From Opisthorchis felineus (taxonomy: Eukaryota; Platyhelminthes; Trematoda; Opisthorchiida; Opisthorchiidae): a stretch of 64,000 bases of DNA. The notes under the pieces were generated by a model. The model worked only from the letters and a program-made list of their open reading frames with translations, did not search any database and was not told the origin of the DNA. The translations under genes were made by a program, and so were the position numbers. How positions within the stretch are numbered: the stretch's first letter is position 1; each line of letters opens with the position of its first letter. Positions 34,801 to 48,500 of the stretch are shown in pieces. The stretch lies in NCBI GenBank assembly GCA_004794785.1, contig SJOL01007155.1, positions 458,732-522,731 of the forward strand, written 5' to 3'.

Positions 34801-37800
34801 TCTCAAAAAAAAAACTATGTGTAATCATCTCTGGGGTGATATACTGAAATGACAGCGTATTACTTGCGCCAAGTGCAATATGAGGATACATAATTCTAGA
34901 AAACCAGACGTTTCCTCCGATAGGTTTGCAAATTATGGTTGCGAACAGATTTACGCCTGCAGGCGGGCCTGGATAATTGCGCAACTCACATGATTTAGTT
35001 ATGCTATTGTAGTGTTTTCTCTGTCAAAACGTAACGATAAAATTCCTGTTTCTGTGGTCATTTGTTTCGTATGTCTAACTTGGATTTGCTGTTAGGTTTA
35101 CGCTAGGATGCCTTCAGGAAAATAGGAAAGTTCCGTCTCAGTTTGGCTTTATGAGATCACAGTATTGGAATTGCATACTGTGTGCATGACGTATGCACAA
35201 CCGCGTCCGAAAAAGTTTCTTTGCAATGTAAAAATGGATGAAGTATCCACCCAGCCCCATTTTTGCTTCGTCTTGAAAATCGTTACTGGCGGACAGTTAC
35301 CAAATGGGTGGAACGCCTTAACTTCAAGTCCTTGACAAACGGTTTTATACTTACCATGTCTCTCACAAAAGTCAGCTAGCAGTTCGGACGATAAAACGCC
35401 TCTTCATGAGTAGTCAAGTTGTCAGAAATGGTTTTGAAGACTTAATCGTCCGGTATATCGGAAGTATATATTTTCTTGTATGCACAAGCATTGAAAAACC
35501 AAACGAATTTGAAGGTCGCTGAGGCTTTCCACCACAGTGACGTTGTCATGAGGCCAGAAATTACCTTTTCTGGCTTCCCAAATATTATCCGTCTGTCTCA
35601 ATTGGAAGCAGATTGCATTGTGTCCACAAACTTTTTTCGAAAGATTGCGGATGACTGGTAAACATAAGCTGACGTCAAGCGATAATTCACCAATCGGAAC
35701 AATACTACGGATTGACAAGATAAGATAACTTATACTGCCAAACAGGCATACGTTTTTCCATATCTACCACATATCACACAGAATGACGTCGCCAAAAATT
35801 CAGAATTTGAATAACGTCAAAGCCAATTTTACGGAACTGTATATGACCAGAATTCTGGGTTGTGACATCGTCTTACTTTGGAAAACATCTTGAATAACTC
35901 ACAGAATGACTTGGAGCAAGATGCCACTTTAACTTCCATTTAAGCCATCTGAATCTCCCATGGACATATTCACCCTCTGGTGCCCCAAATTCGCGTCTGT
36001 CGGATCTCTTCCAAACAATTTACTGTTTCTCAATATCACCACACAATATTAATGACACTCAAATATACACGTCAGTTTTTTTGACTTGTACGATGACCAC
36101 ATTAACCTTATTGTTTTTTATCAAAGATGGTTGAAAAAACATATGTTGCATCTTTTGGAAAATTCTGATATTTATTTCTTTTAACTTAATATATACCATC
36201 AAAATACTGTTAAATTATTCTATTAGCTGAATGTAGCTCGAACTAGCAAGTATTTCGACTTTGTATTAGAAGTAGAGTATTTTTATGGAGAAATGTTCTA
36301 CTTAAGATCAAGATATTCTCGCTTTGGTGAGCAACAGACAGGGCCGAATCCGTCTAAATCTTTCGATCACGTGTTAATTAACACAAAACGGATGGTTGTT
36401 TGCTGGTCCTGAACTGTCCACTTTAGCTACATAATAATCACCTGTAAAACTGCATGCTGGCTGGTGGCCAGATTTCAACTGAGTTCCGATGCAGACGCTG
36501 CACAGAAAGTTTTTTGGTTCACACACGCAGTGCATATTGAGGAGGTCGGAAATTGCATGGCCTTAGTGTTTTTATTATAAGATTTGAACCTAATCATTAG
36601 CCAATCTAATTCTTTTGCATCTAGCTGATTAGATCCATTCAAGAGAAACACATACCGGGTTGCTTTCACGGCTTAAACCAAATATTACCAGGCCTTCCTT
36701 ATATTAGAAAAACAATGTCTGATACGCTCAATGCGCAGAGAAAACTCTGTTTTAGAGTACTTTGATATTTTGTATTGGTTTCATTCTGTTGTCAGACAAA
36801 AAAGAATCCATAAATCAGTTACAATTGTTCAGACTATACAATAAATCTCTGGTTGCTAATTCGGTTCGGTGAACTAAGCTTCACCATTTGACTACCCGCA
36901 TCTGTCAAGAAGCACTTGCGCTAATCTTTACCTACTGGCTTTATATAAAATGCAGCTTGATCAACGAGGTACAGAACACATCTTTCTTTTGCCACGGTGG
37001 GGATACGAATCAAGCGCTATCATTTCGAAAATAATAATACATGCCAAAGGATGAAAATTACAACAAAACGCAATTCCATAATTTCTACTTGTCAAGCTGG
37101 CAAAGGAGTACTATAGGCAGCTGTCATGAATAACGGAAACTGTTTATATAGATCATAGGATGAACCCTTCAATACAGCTGGGACATCAAACTTGGTTTTC
37201 AGGCTGACATCAAAAGGTCCCGTTGAGCCAAAATGATAAACTTTCTGTGTTTTGATAAGCAGATTAAAATACGGGGTTCAGTGATATACGAACCTGTCAC
37301 CGGGTTTCACGTCGAGGTAAATCAATACACTTGCAAGAGCAACAACAAAAGCATGAAAGGACGTGAAACAGCGAGACGGTTGCGTGAGTTTATTCGATAA
37401 ATCGATCGTAATTCCACTTGGAACAGCGTTGCCAAGCACCGAATCTCATTATTGATTAGTGGCTTTCGTTGGCCCTTCGTGTTTCTGACGCCAATAATCA
37501 TGCTTAGTCTAAATAGGCCAATTAGCTTCAAAGTTAGCCAGTCGTTGTGTCATTTAACGAAAAATGACAATGATGTTTAAATGCCTTGATCTTTAGATAT
37601 GTGACAGGCTCGGGCTAAAGATTCCTGAAAACGCTAAAGCACCGTAGCATTTTCCTAATCACTATCGTCTTGGTTTGCTTGTTTTACTAACAAGCACAAT
37701 ATCTGTTTTCGTGTCATTATTATCTAAATGACGTGTCATTTGTAGCGTGTACAGATGTCAAGTGTTGAGTTAACTTCGTTTGTGGATATCACTACTATAA

Positions 37801-40800
37801 CAAGAAATGGACCAAATAAACTGCAGATTTCCGTTTAATTGTTTTCTTTTTTTACCAGATGTTCAAAGTTGATGTAAACTAATTGAGTACCATAAACTTT
37901 TTTGTCCTTAGGTGATTTGATAAGGGGGTACAAACGGGTCGTGAATGACGTAAGAAACAGGAAAATGAGTAGTAAGTACGGCAGACGTAAACGCTTGCCT
38001 TTAAAGCCACGTTAAAAGTCCCAATGTTGGCTGCAGATTCAGCAAAGAAGATTTACTAACAACAGAAACCTGTCCTTCTATACCACCAAGAAAGTGCTCA
38101 GCGGTCACTTGGAATATTTTAGTCCACAAGCACCCCAAATTTATCTACAACAGAGGAACATGCTTTGTAATGATATGTCTTTTTGCATAATTGGAGTAAC
38201 TGAATGGTGTTGCGTATCAATCCCCATCTGCATTAACAATGATTACAAAGAAAAAAACAGTGAGGACCATTTAATCCTTTATGGTTTCCCAAACAGATCA
38301 ACAAATCTACCGATGCGTTGTTATACCGATTGCATTTGCCATCATAAGGGGTTGGTCGAAAATATCATTCAGTGCTCTACGCTGTGAACAGCTGTCGAGA
38401 AGTGAGCAGATCGAACTACACTTGCGAGTTACCATCTGTCTGTTAACATGGTACCCGGCCATATTAGGACTGTCATAAGGCAGTTTGCAAAGAGCTGAGC
38501 CTGGTACTGTTGTGACTGTGAACTCTGGTGCAAACCTGAGGAATATTAATGTTTTCTTCTTGGAAATGTACCGGGACATTGGTAGCTCGGATGCATTCGC
38601 TGGTATCTAACCAGAGGGCCACTGATCTGCTCGCTAACCTTGGCAGTTACCTTGTCCACTTTTCGTCACCAATCAAGAGGAATTCATCAGTGTGTGGTCA
38701 GGTGTGTTTTGACAATATTTAAGCATTGCAACCTGCGTAGGAAAACCTATCTTTCTGACCACTTGCACTACAACATCTAATCGCACCTCATAGAGTTGTG
38801 TTCCGAAAACACCTACTTGAGATAATATTCCGAAGAGGAATTTTGGTGCATCATGGGTGTACTTTTGCGTAACAATAAACTGAATAACACAGTATACACA
38901 ACATAATGCAGAACACAGTACAAAGCAAATATTGCGGAATAACAATGCGAATGTAATGAAATATGAATGCAAATCTGAATCCCGATTGCTCACTTAAAAT
39001 GACATCCTGACAAAAAGCACTGGCAGTGATACTCATGCGTATCCCATCGATGAATCCTGCGAAAGTTCAGTCAAGTCTAACGGTGTCTAGCCTAGACGTT
39101 TTGTAGCCCGCACGATTAAATAATGATTGGATTAAGTCAAGCCAACCAGAATCAGCATGTCACCTGCCACCTCGAGGTGAACGGAGTGCGAAATATGCCG
39201 ATGCCTTTGATTGGTCGAGGGGAAACCGAGGGTCATTGGTTGGTAGCTGGAACGGTGATATCTGTTAACAAGACATTAGTCCTATTATGCCAGCTACGTT
39301 TAATGGACATACCCGCCAAAATTGTTGACAGGAGCGTCTGTCATCTTCATAGAATTAGAAGGCTGGTTGCATCTTCACATGGGAACTAAAAACTACTTGC
39401 TTTCAAACTGCATATTTCCGATGTCGCTACTTTGAGGGGCAACGGCCGGTCAATCCATGTAAATCTATATCCATCCTGAGGCGAATTTTCAATACGGTCA
39501 CTTCCGACCACAAATCTGAGTAAAATCGAAATTTACTGTAAAATTCCGACTGAATAAGGTTACCCTCTGCAGAATTGTAGTGATGCCGAGTGTGTATAGA
39601 AATCTAAAATTTTCATTTCATTTCATTTGTCCCTACACATCGTCAGATCTTGGTGCTCACCTTAAATTTTACAAAACTGTTTATCCACAAAGGGACACCT
39701 TTTGTTATACGAGGGAATTTCAGAACGTCCACTTACAGCCTTCGGCCAGAAATAGTACGGACACAATATTCAGCGTCGTTCAAACAGTTGCACTTGTCCT
39801 AATGCAATTCGTTTGTCGAATCCCTTCCTGTAGAGGAAGCACTGGACGTGAATTTCGCTCTTATTAAGCCTAACAAATGGTGTGCACCCCTGACTGCACC
39901 GACAGTTGAAGTCTGAAGATCTGACAGGCGAGACAAGCGTGATGCCATGACTCTACCTCTGTATTCTGGAAGCGCCAGAATTTAGGCGTATAGATCTCTA
40001 AAGGTCTCGATGCTTGAGGAATGTGACTGATTTATCCAAAGTCCAAAAGATGTCCCGGTTACTATCCTGAGTGTGCCGAACGAATGACCCTCCCCCAGAG
40101 AGTAACATGAGTGCGAATTCTAGAAACATCACAATAACCAGAGCTATCCTTATATCTGACGGCCTAATCCGTATTTTTTGCTGTCAGAATCGTCACTTTA
40201 CTGATACTTCTGAGGTTAAAGTACCTCGGCTGCTAGCACAAACTCTGTCCTCGCCATAATTGTTGCTGCTAAGCCATATTCTGCTTGGTGCATCATCAGT
40301 TTTATTATTTGGCGTTAGTTTGAATTTTGCCATTAACCTCGACAGCGCAACAATCTTCTCACCGTTACGTATAAGGTATGCTTAATAATGAAAACAGACT
40401 CGAAATTTATAGAAATTTACCATTTACACATAATGCAAAAAATTCAGACTTCAATTTGCATTCGGACACTTTGTTTTCCGTTTTGGTTACCGCGTGTACA
40501 TCTGAACCAACTAAATAATTCAATCAGTCCAATGACTACATCCGTTCACAGCATTGCTCGAGATTTCGCAGCAGGAAAGATCAATCTGTTTGCGATTTCT
40601 GATGTCAAACAGCATTCGGTTATTAAATAGATTTTCCTCCCAAAGTGATAGGAGTCTTCACCAATGAGAGACAAGCTGGCTGCTCATCCGTGGATGATTA
40701 CTGAGACGAATTTCGATAAACTCATCAAGGCAAAATCATTTAGTCACTGAATTTATTTGGAGAACATCTGTCCAGGAAGAATGAGCGATAAACATGCCAC

Positions 40801-43800
40801 TTGGTTGTATGATCAGCTGTAAATGTTTAGTGACAGAACAATAAGTCGGTTTTCAGCATTTCGAGACCATAATTATCTAAGAAAATTGTTAGTCTAGTAG
40901 TGTCTCTTAAAAGATTCGTTTAGGCAGTTCAAAAAACATTACTAATGGTTAATGCATCTTATTTTGTACGCTCGAATACCACCTACGCCATTCAGATCCT
41001 GAAAAGAACCGCGCACTTTCCCGAAAACCGCACTGTAAAGGAAGAATACCAATGGGTTTGCACGGAACCACTATCTAAGCAATAAGCATTAGCCCCGAAA
41101 CAGTTATCTACTTTGTATATTTATAAGTCCTTCGTTGGAATACAACCTCATTTATCAAGTACCGGGCAAAAGTACCTTGGGAAAAATTCGCCACAGGAAT
41201 GATTGCATTATGCAGTTTCTTTCCATATGCCATTTCTTTGACTTGTCTTTCGTTGTGGTGTAGAAGAGTAGTTTTTGCAGCACGAGAATTTTGATGATAC
41301 GCTATTAGCTATGAACCGGCTACCTTACCGTATTGAAATTAGTGGAGGATTTGTGATGAATGTTCCGATGAAAATTTATTTACTTGTAGTTTATTAGGCT
41401 AAATTCAACTGTTTTTAGCTTAATATAATGCAAATGAGAGCTTTCTAGCCTTCCACAACCTCTGGTTAACATTTATTCTTCAAATCTTGTGGCATGCAAA
41501 GCACTGGCTTCGATAACCTTGTGATTAATGACTTGTATCGGAATAGGATTCCCAGGTCAACAGTGATCAAACTACCGGACGCCTGTATACAGCATGAATA
41601 CAAGGGTTGGTTTGTGTCCAGCCGAAGACGGTGCTGGGTGTAGATCTTTGAGCCAACGTAAATTCTAGGGAATAAGATCGGCGTGCAAACGTGGGGAAGC
41701 CTGCAGAACATTGGACACCTGTACCGGTTGCCTGTTCACCATTGAAATACCGACATCATCCATCAGTTCCTACAAGTTTCAGCGTGATGCCGCACATAAC
41801 TCAGTGTTGTAGGATACAAATGTTTTCGCCCACTAAGATATCTCTTAGCTGGTAAAGGATGTATTCCACGACAATTATTTTTAGTGTTGTCATCCTTAGG
41901 ATGATATTGTCTGGTGAGGAACCATCGGAAAATGGGGCAAACTTCCCTCGGTTTCAGAAGGTTATGTTTTGCAGGTGGATCGGTGAGTAAGCTGGTGACC
42001 TCAAAATCAATCTTTCACGTCCAAACGCTTACAGTTTAACTGGGTTTCTCCCTGGTTCACAACGCAACAGTTTTATAAGTGCAACGCGTACTTTAACACT
42101 CACCAAAGAGTGGCTCATAACACTCTTGAGGTGAGTACACCACGGAATTTCTTTGCCTCACAATATTAGTCAATTAAGTGCCTTTGAATACTTCTTGAAT
42201 GATTCCATATTACAGGCGATTTACGGCCCACATTGAACCATGTTCTTGTTACCGAGATTTCTGGTAAGGCATAACAACTAGCGGTTCTCCATCATTATCG
42301 TTCATTGATCTGATTTCAAATGAACATAGTATCTCCATCCAAGTTTCCCGGTCCTTGTCAATTCAAACAACAAAATTGCCCCATAAAAGGGAGGAATCGC
42401 CTAAGGGTGCACAACTAACCAGGTCCGGCGACCGATTACAGAATTTATTCATCTCCTCATCAAAATGTGAAATTGTTAGAGTCTGGTCGCTGATAAATAT
42501 GGCACTCCTTGCCACCGACAACCAAAACAGAGATTGACCATCATGCAGTCAGTTCATCATTCCCTTATTCACTGGATCTGTGGTGGTGAATACAACACCA
42601 CTTATACATTGGATTTTCTGTGATGATCTACTTCAGTGAAATGCATGGTCTTGAATAGTCAAACGGGTCTTTCTGACTGCAGCGTGTTTTGCCCTGTAAC
42701 AGCTGACCTCTTTTGAAACAGCAACATTTCCATTTTCGGGTATGAATCTTTCATCTTAATCAAAGAGAGTCTACAGTGTTCAATTTCCTAGCGATTGAAG
42801 AAGCATCTTTCATTACCTTGCAGTCCGTATTATGTGCGTGGAGCCTGGAGTTGCTGACTACTGAGCTTAGAAATAGAGGTCTGTTTCGGATACCCATCCC
42901 AAGCCTTTGACTATACGGTCTGACACAAAGCACTGGGAGAATCGACCTGGCCGGACGGCACAAGGGGTAAGGCAAGTGACAAGTGACTTCTGATGCCGCT
43001 GCGCACAAAAGCAACGGGATTTCGAATTTCAACGGTATTTCCACCCTACTAAATAGTGTGCTGCCTGTTACAACCAACCACTCGGCAAAAGAATTTTGTG
43101 TGTTAAGGGCCAACCGCATCTAACCGGTCATTTCTCGGCGAATAACGGCATTGCTTATTTTATGAATATGAAGATTCGAGCAGTTCGTATGTACCCTCAG
43201 AAATATCTCATTTTACGATTTCCTGCTGTAGGAGTATTCGCTTTTCTTTTAAACTGCTCCTCGGCAACTGCTCTGGCACGGTTGAACCTTGAAAAACTGA
43301 GCTCCAGCCACTGCAGCTCGCAGGATCATAACAACAGAAGAATAAGCTGATTACCAAGATATGAAGGTAGCTTCATGTTGACGATGTATATAAACATATA
43401 AACTATAAATATACATACAAGCTTGAACATTTGGTTGAACAATAGGGATTAGCTAAGGTGTCTCCTTGGGTCCACCGTAAATGAAAGGTTCAATAAACTA
43501 GACTTGAATTCAGTGTGGGTGTATCGCTACAATGCATGTGTTGCACCATCTATAAGTTAAACGGATTGTTGTATGCTGAGTTATATTTCTGTCGAATGCT
43601 TCACTCACTGCTGTGCAACAATTTTGCGTTTTAAATGGTAATTAGTGGGGTGTTTGGTCTGCATGGAAATGCGAACTCAGCACAACAATTCGTTCTTTCG
43701 CGAAAAGCCTAATTCGGTTAGGATTTGTTCCGCAAAATAACCTGTATGTTTGGGGATTTCTATATTTATGCACGCCAGACAAAAGTGGTTAGAATGAGAA

Positions 43801-44490
43801 CCGCTTGACTAACTGATGAACATTTTGCGGATCATTGTTGAAAACATTGGACGGAACGGGAAGCTGTGTCGGCCCGCATCCGTTTATGAAATCATTTGTT
43901 AAATAGTGTTTTGCAATCACAGATAAGCATTCTGTGTGAGGAAATAAAGTAAATAAACCGTATGAATTGGTGTACAGTTTTTAATTCCTCATTATTTATG
44001 AGCGGTTTTAAAGCGTTTATCATCGCGATCACCAGTGTAAGCCCCTGGACTCAAAAGCGTTCTTTGGTTTAGTAACCTCAAAATATTTCGAAAAATTTGC
44101 AGGTCAAATCTAGATAGATTTGCTTGCGCTTAGATGTTTTTCAGAAGTCACTAACTCGTGTTTCCGGTCAGTGATTCCCCTGCAGCGGAAATGTCCAATA
44201 AATGGCTCGATTTCACTCGTTTTTCAAGTTCCTTCGTAGTAAATCGTAGAACACGACATTGCATAATTTTCGTTAAACTGGAAAGAAGCTTTGGACAAAA
44301 ACTGAACAAAGTTAATTTACATATGCATAAGTTGGCAGTGATATGCTAAGTGTGCTATCACTCTCGGTAAAGCAGCCTTGCCTTATTCCGTCGGGTCTAA
44401 GGTGTGAACGGATGTCAACATTTAATCTGTTTAGTTCCGCTGTCGCGACGGAGCTCCTGGCGTCTTTGCTTGCTTTTGTACGTCCCTTTA
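31826..44490. other. Gene-free stretch with an AT-rich island
   Basis: No gene, tRNA or mobile element recognised. Around 36040-36290 the DNA becomes clearly more AT-rich, with long T and A runs. Frames of up to 119 codons (42760-43119, minus) carry no motif. If the region is intronic or intergenic cannot be told. Confidence 0.4.
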
Positions 44491-44518
44491 TGTATGTATA
44501 TATATATATATATGTATA
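44491..44518 (+). repeat. (TA)n microsatellite
   Basis: TGTATGTA followed by an uninterrupted TA run and then TATGTAT. Simple repeat, probably polymorphic. Confidence 0.9.
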
Positions 44519-45546
44519 GAAGTATGAATTTTCCGAGTCCTAAAGATTTCATTATGGAAGAGAAGACGCAGGTCACATTCATCAGCCTGTGGGCCAACGC
44601 CAATACACATCATAAGTACTCAATGGTTATTGCCTCCACTGACTCGTCCTTTATGCCCGTTACATCATACAGACAGTTCCATTCCTCCAAGTGCTTTATA
44701 TATGTTTAATCTTCCAATAACCCACTTGTTTATTTGTTTATCTGTGTACCTATCTAGTTATCTATCACCAAACTATATAGTTGGCAAATTATCCATCGAA
44801 TCCTCTAACCCTTTCAGATCGCTTTTATTAGACAACGTTTCAATAAACCAAAACTTTACCGAGAAGCCATATGTTCGCCCCAAGCGGTTCTTACTGAGAA
44901 AACTAACAAAAACTGCTGATGTAATGAACCTTGGCAAAGTAGCTTGCAAGGAGAAAATTTCGAGTACCATTAGCACTGCGGTTTGCTTGCATTTGCTTTC
45001 TGTTATCCCTGCTTTGTAAGAAAATCGCCCACTCTGTCATTTTCCAACTTACTTTGTCAAAGTTTTATTTATCAAAGCAAAAATAGACACTACTTTCTAT
45101 TGTGAAAACTGAGGTCAATTGTGGGACAAAATGCAGCCTTGCGTTAGGGCTGTACTATTTTGTGTCAAAGTTTCAGGGCAAATGACATTGAATCGTCATG
45201 AAGAACCGCATGAATCATTGCAATCACTCATTTGAGAAAGACTTCTGGTGTATATTGCTCCACGCACGCAATCAGCATATATTTATCTATTATGACATAG
45301 ACTTGGACCCAGTTTGCAACTTGTCATGAGATCATTTCCCATCATTAGCTTAGAGGATAAACTGAATGCTTTGGCGTGATAGGTTGAGGAGCTGGAGGCC
45401 TACGGAAATAAAAGCTTCGAGTTAAGCAGAAAAGATATGATAGATTATCGAAGAGAGGTCTGGACGTGCAAGAGCCTCTACCCGTATTTAGCTTGGTAAG
45501 ATGGGTCTTGTTTGACTGACACTTCTGACCTCTGTATCTCCATCAG

Positions 45547-45560
45547 ATATATATATATAT
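45547..45560 (+). repeat. (AT)n microsatellite with ATCAG and AATTA flanks
   Basis: Seven AT units preceded by CATCAG and followed by AATTAGG. The 60954 repeat has nearly the same flanks (ATCAG before, AATTAAC after). Confidence 0.9.
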
Positions 45561-48500
45561 AATTAGGCAAATGTTGGCATGTAAGTGGTCACTCAGTTAA
45601 CATAAAAGTAAAGTCAACATCGTTTTGCATGCAGTGATTTAAGGACAAGCATAACATCGTCCTTGTCCCCGTCCCAAATAACGACTGAATTTCCGGGTTT
45701 TTATGATGGCTTGAAATTTATACCTAATGATCAATCTTTCCAACATTTACAAAGGACGCCCTTCCAGACCACCATTGTCCTTGGTGGGAAGTGTGGTCAA
45801 CCGGATTTGTACAGACTTCTCTACTGAAGGGAAAAAGGTGCAAGTTGTTTAAACTCTTCCGTTTTGCTCGTTCCCAGATAGATGCTTAGAATGGTACAGA
45901 AAAGCAGAACCGTCCACATTGGTTCGCTTCCGTCTCTAAGGATAGCACAGATCATGTAATTTTGTCAGCGCTATTCCAAATTTCAGATAGATATAGCTAT
46001 GTCAGCATTGATATCCCCAACAAGTTCCTGAACTGTTACTGTAACGTTTTCGCGTGATTAGATATCCTTCTCTATGAACACTCTAGCCACAAAATCGCTT
46101 TAGTTATCAAAGGCTAGCTGCATTGCTTTTAACACTAAACGCCTTTGAGGCTGTTTTTGACCATAACTGACACATGCTGTGAAGAATGTGGAGATTACAA
46201 AATATAGACGTAACGTCGCCAAGCATGGATGAATTCAACTCCTACGTGGTCCGTCTGCTGGTAAGAGTTCTCTATGTTGGATCCCGGATACAATACCAGG
46301 CTCGTTTTAGGTTCCAGCTTTTGTTCTCATATTCCTGCTTTCGCCCTATCAATATTGCCAAGTAACCCCTCTTACAAACCTTAAATATGTCATCTTGGCT
46401 TTGATTTTATTCCCATCGTTTTAGATAAAATTATTTTTTAAAGGAACCTTAATATTTGACTGCCGAACTAATATATGGAGTGGAGCTACAGCGTCGGCCT
46501 TTGGCAAGTAAACACTGAATTCTGCGCCACGTTATACTGAATACAACTTTCATTGACTGAAGAACTTTCTCAGGAAGCATTTGCCTGTCCTGTTTTGGTC
46601 AGTCCAAAAGCTAAAACAGCGCACATTTTCTGAGAAGTTATATCAAACCATAATCCTATAAATTACCATTGGGCAAACCGAACCGCCTTACTGTCTACAG
46701 GATTATAAACAGTCAATTCTTAGAATCCCGTAATAGTACGGCGTTACACAGGTCTTGACGCAAACAAGCTGAACGGCAGCACAAATTCCATTCCTATTTC
46801 TTGTACTTCACGTCACAGAGTCAGTGGGGTGGGTAGTCTGCCCTGTTCGGTAATGATTACTCAAAAATATATGCATGCTAATACTTTCTATGTACCAAAC
46901 GCTTGCCTTGTGATACTGAAGGATAATTCGGCCAGGCGGTTTAGACTTGTATGTTGTTTCAGTTGGGCCGTTATGTGGTCGATTGCTACCAGAACAGCTT
47001 TAATGGTGGCTTCGCAATCCTCTCCACAGCTACAGCTTGTCTACTGAGCTCTGAAAACATAATCAGTTACACTTGTACTAATGATTGTTCCGACGTTGAT
47101 CAAATAGACCGATGTTTCTTGCCTAACTTGAGGTCATATAAGTGGACGAAGCGGTCGTCGATTTCAAACTCAAAATCTCTGGACAACAATCCATAGCAAG
47201 AGACTTCATCAAGGTGTTCGTCCATTTATAATTTAAAAATTGGGACTGTCGTCCCTCTCTTTCGTGCTCGCCGGTACAAGCACCCGATGAGACAATCTGC
47301 ATTCTCACTATAATATTGGAAATACTCACTGAAAAATTCAGTAAGATTCGTAGTATGGTTACATTTTGTGAGTGCCAGCTGCGTATAGCAGGGCAGACTA
47401 TTCAGTTGAGATAACTATAGAGTCAGATTTTGAGTAGTGATGAAAAAATAATAAGGAACAGTTACGCCAGGTACGCTATCTGGATTCACCTTTGTGAGTA
47501 ACGGACCAGCCTTAAACATACAGTTTGCAGCAAGTGGCGAAAAATCATTCATTTGAGCCATATCGATTTTGTGACCATTCACAAGGCAAATCCAGGGACA
47601 ATAATTTCTCCGAGATGTCTACGAGGGCTACGGTTCTCTTGTAGGCTTACTCAGATCTCGCCAAAGGAACATCCTGAAAATACGAAAGTCCATGACTATC
47701 AAAGATAGGCGACCTTCAGAAGATTTGAAACCGTGTGTGAATACAATCTGATGGCTAGTTACTGCGATATACTGTGGCTGGTTTGACGGACAGAAGATTC
47801 TGGAGACGTAGCTACATGATAAATTATAAATGTTTGATTTACTTGGGGTTGCCTTCACAATACGTTATTGTTCATCCATCCAAACCTGTAGGAATTTCGT
47901 TTATTTTGGTCCTCAGCAAAATCAATATTGTTCTGGGGTTAAATTATTGTTGTGACCGTTGTCCTAAGCCCTTGAGCTTCCTCAAAACCAGCATCGAAAA
48001 GACCTAACAACCCTAATGTAGGTGGGCAATGTACATTCGCTGGATTGCTGTGGCAGCAAACAAAATGACTCGAAATGCATTTATGAGCTTCGAATTTGCA
48101 CAGAATTGCGAGAATAAAAGCAAATAAATGCAAACAGCAGGTTTGTTCTCATCACAAAAATATGGAAGTTATCTTCTGCCTTCAAAACTTTTTGAAACTA
48201 CAAAACATCGGTAATCATACATCATCTGAACCCTGAAATGAAAAACTGGATAAAGTTGTTTTTGAATGAAATGGGAAAAGTTAGTTTTGCTGGAGCAAAC
48301 AGAGGTTCTAACTTGCTCGCAAGCAAGCAGCAGAATGCTTCTGGTTTTTATTAGTTCCTCGGAATTATCTCTGCTACCTGAAATATAAACGATCCTTTGC
48401 AGATGTCGTCTGATTTGTAAGTCAATAACGTTTACTCAGTAGACCATTGATTATTGCTGAGGCACGCATCACAATGGCCATTGGTTTGCTCGCTGAAAGA

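Noticed and set aside
40700..40738. Minus-strand CTTGATGAG...TCGAAATTCGTC, resembling a hammerhead
   Set aside because: Stem II would have only one pair and the first core base is wrong; no other copy or repeat context.
42760..43119. 119-codon minus-strand frame
   Set aside because: Composition unremarkable and no family recognised; similar frames occur throughout.
44630..45019. 129-codon plus-strand frame
   Set aside because: Its middle is a degenerate tetranucleotide-like tract (TTTATCTGT type), and the start codon is not ATG.
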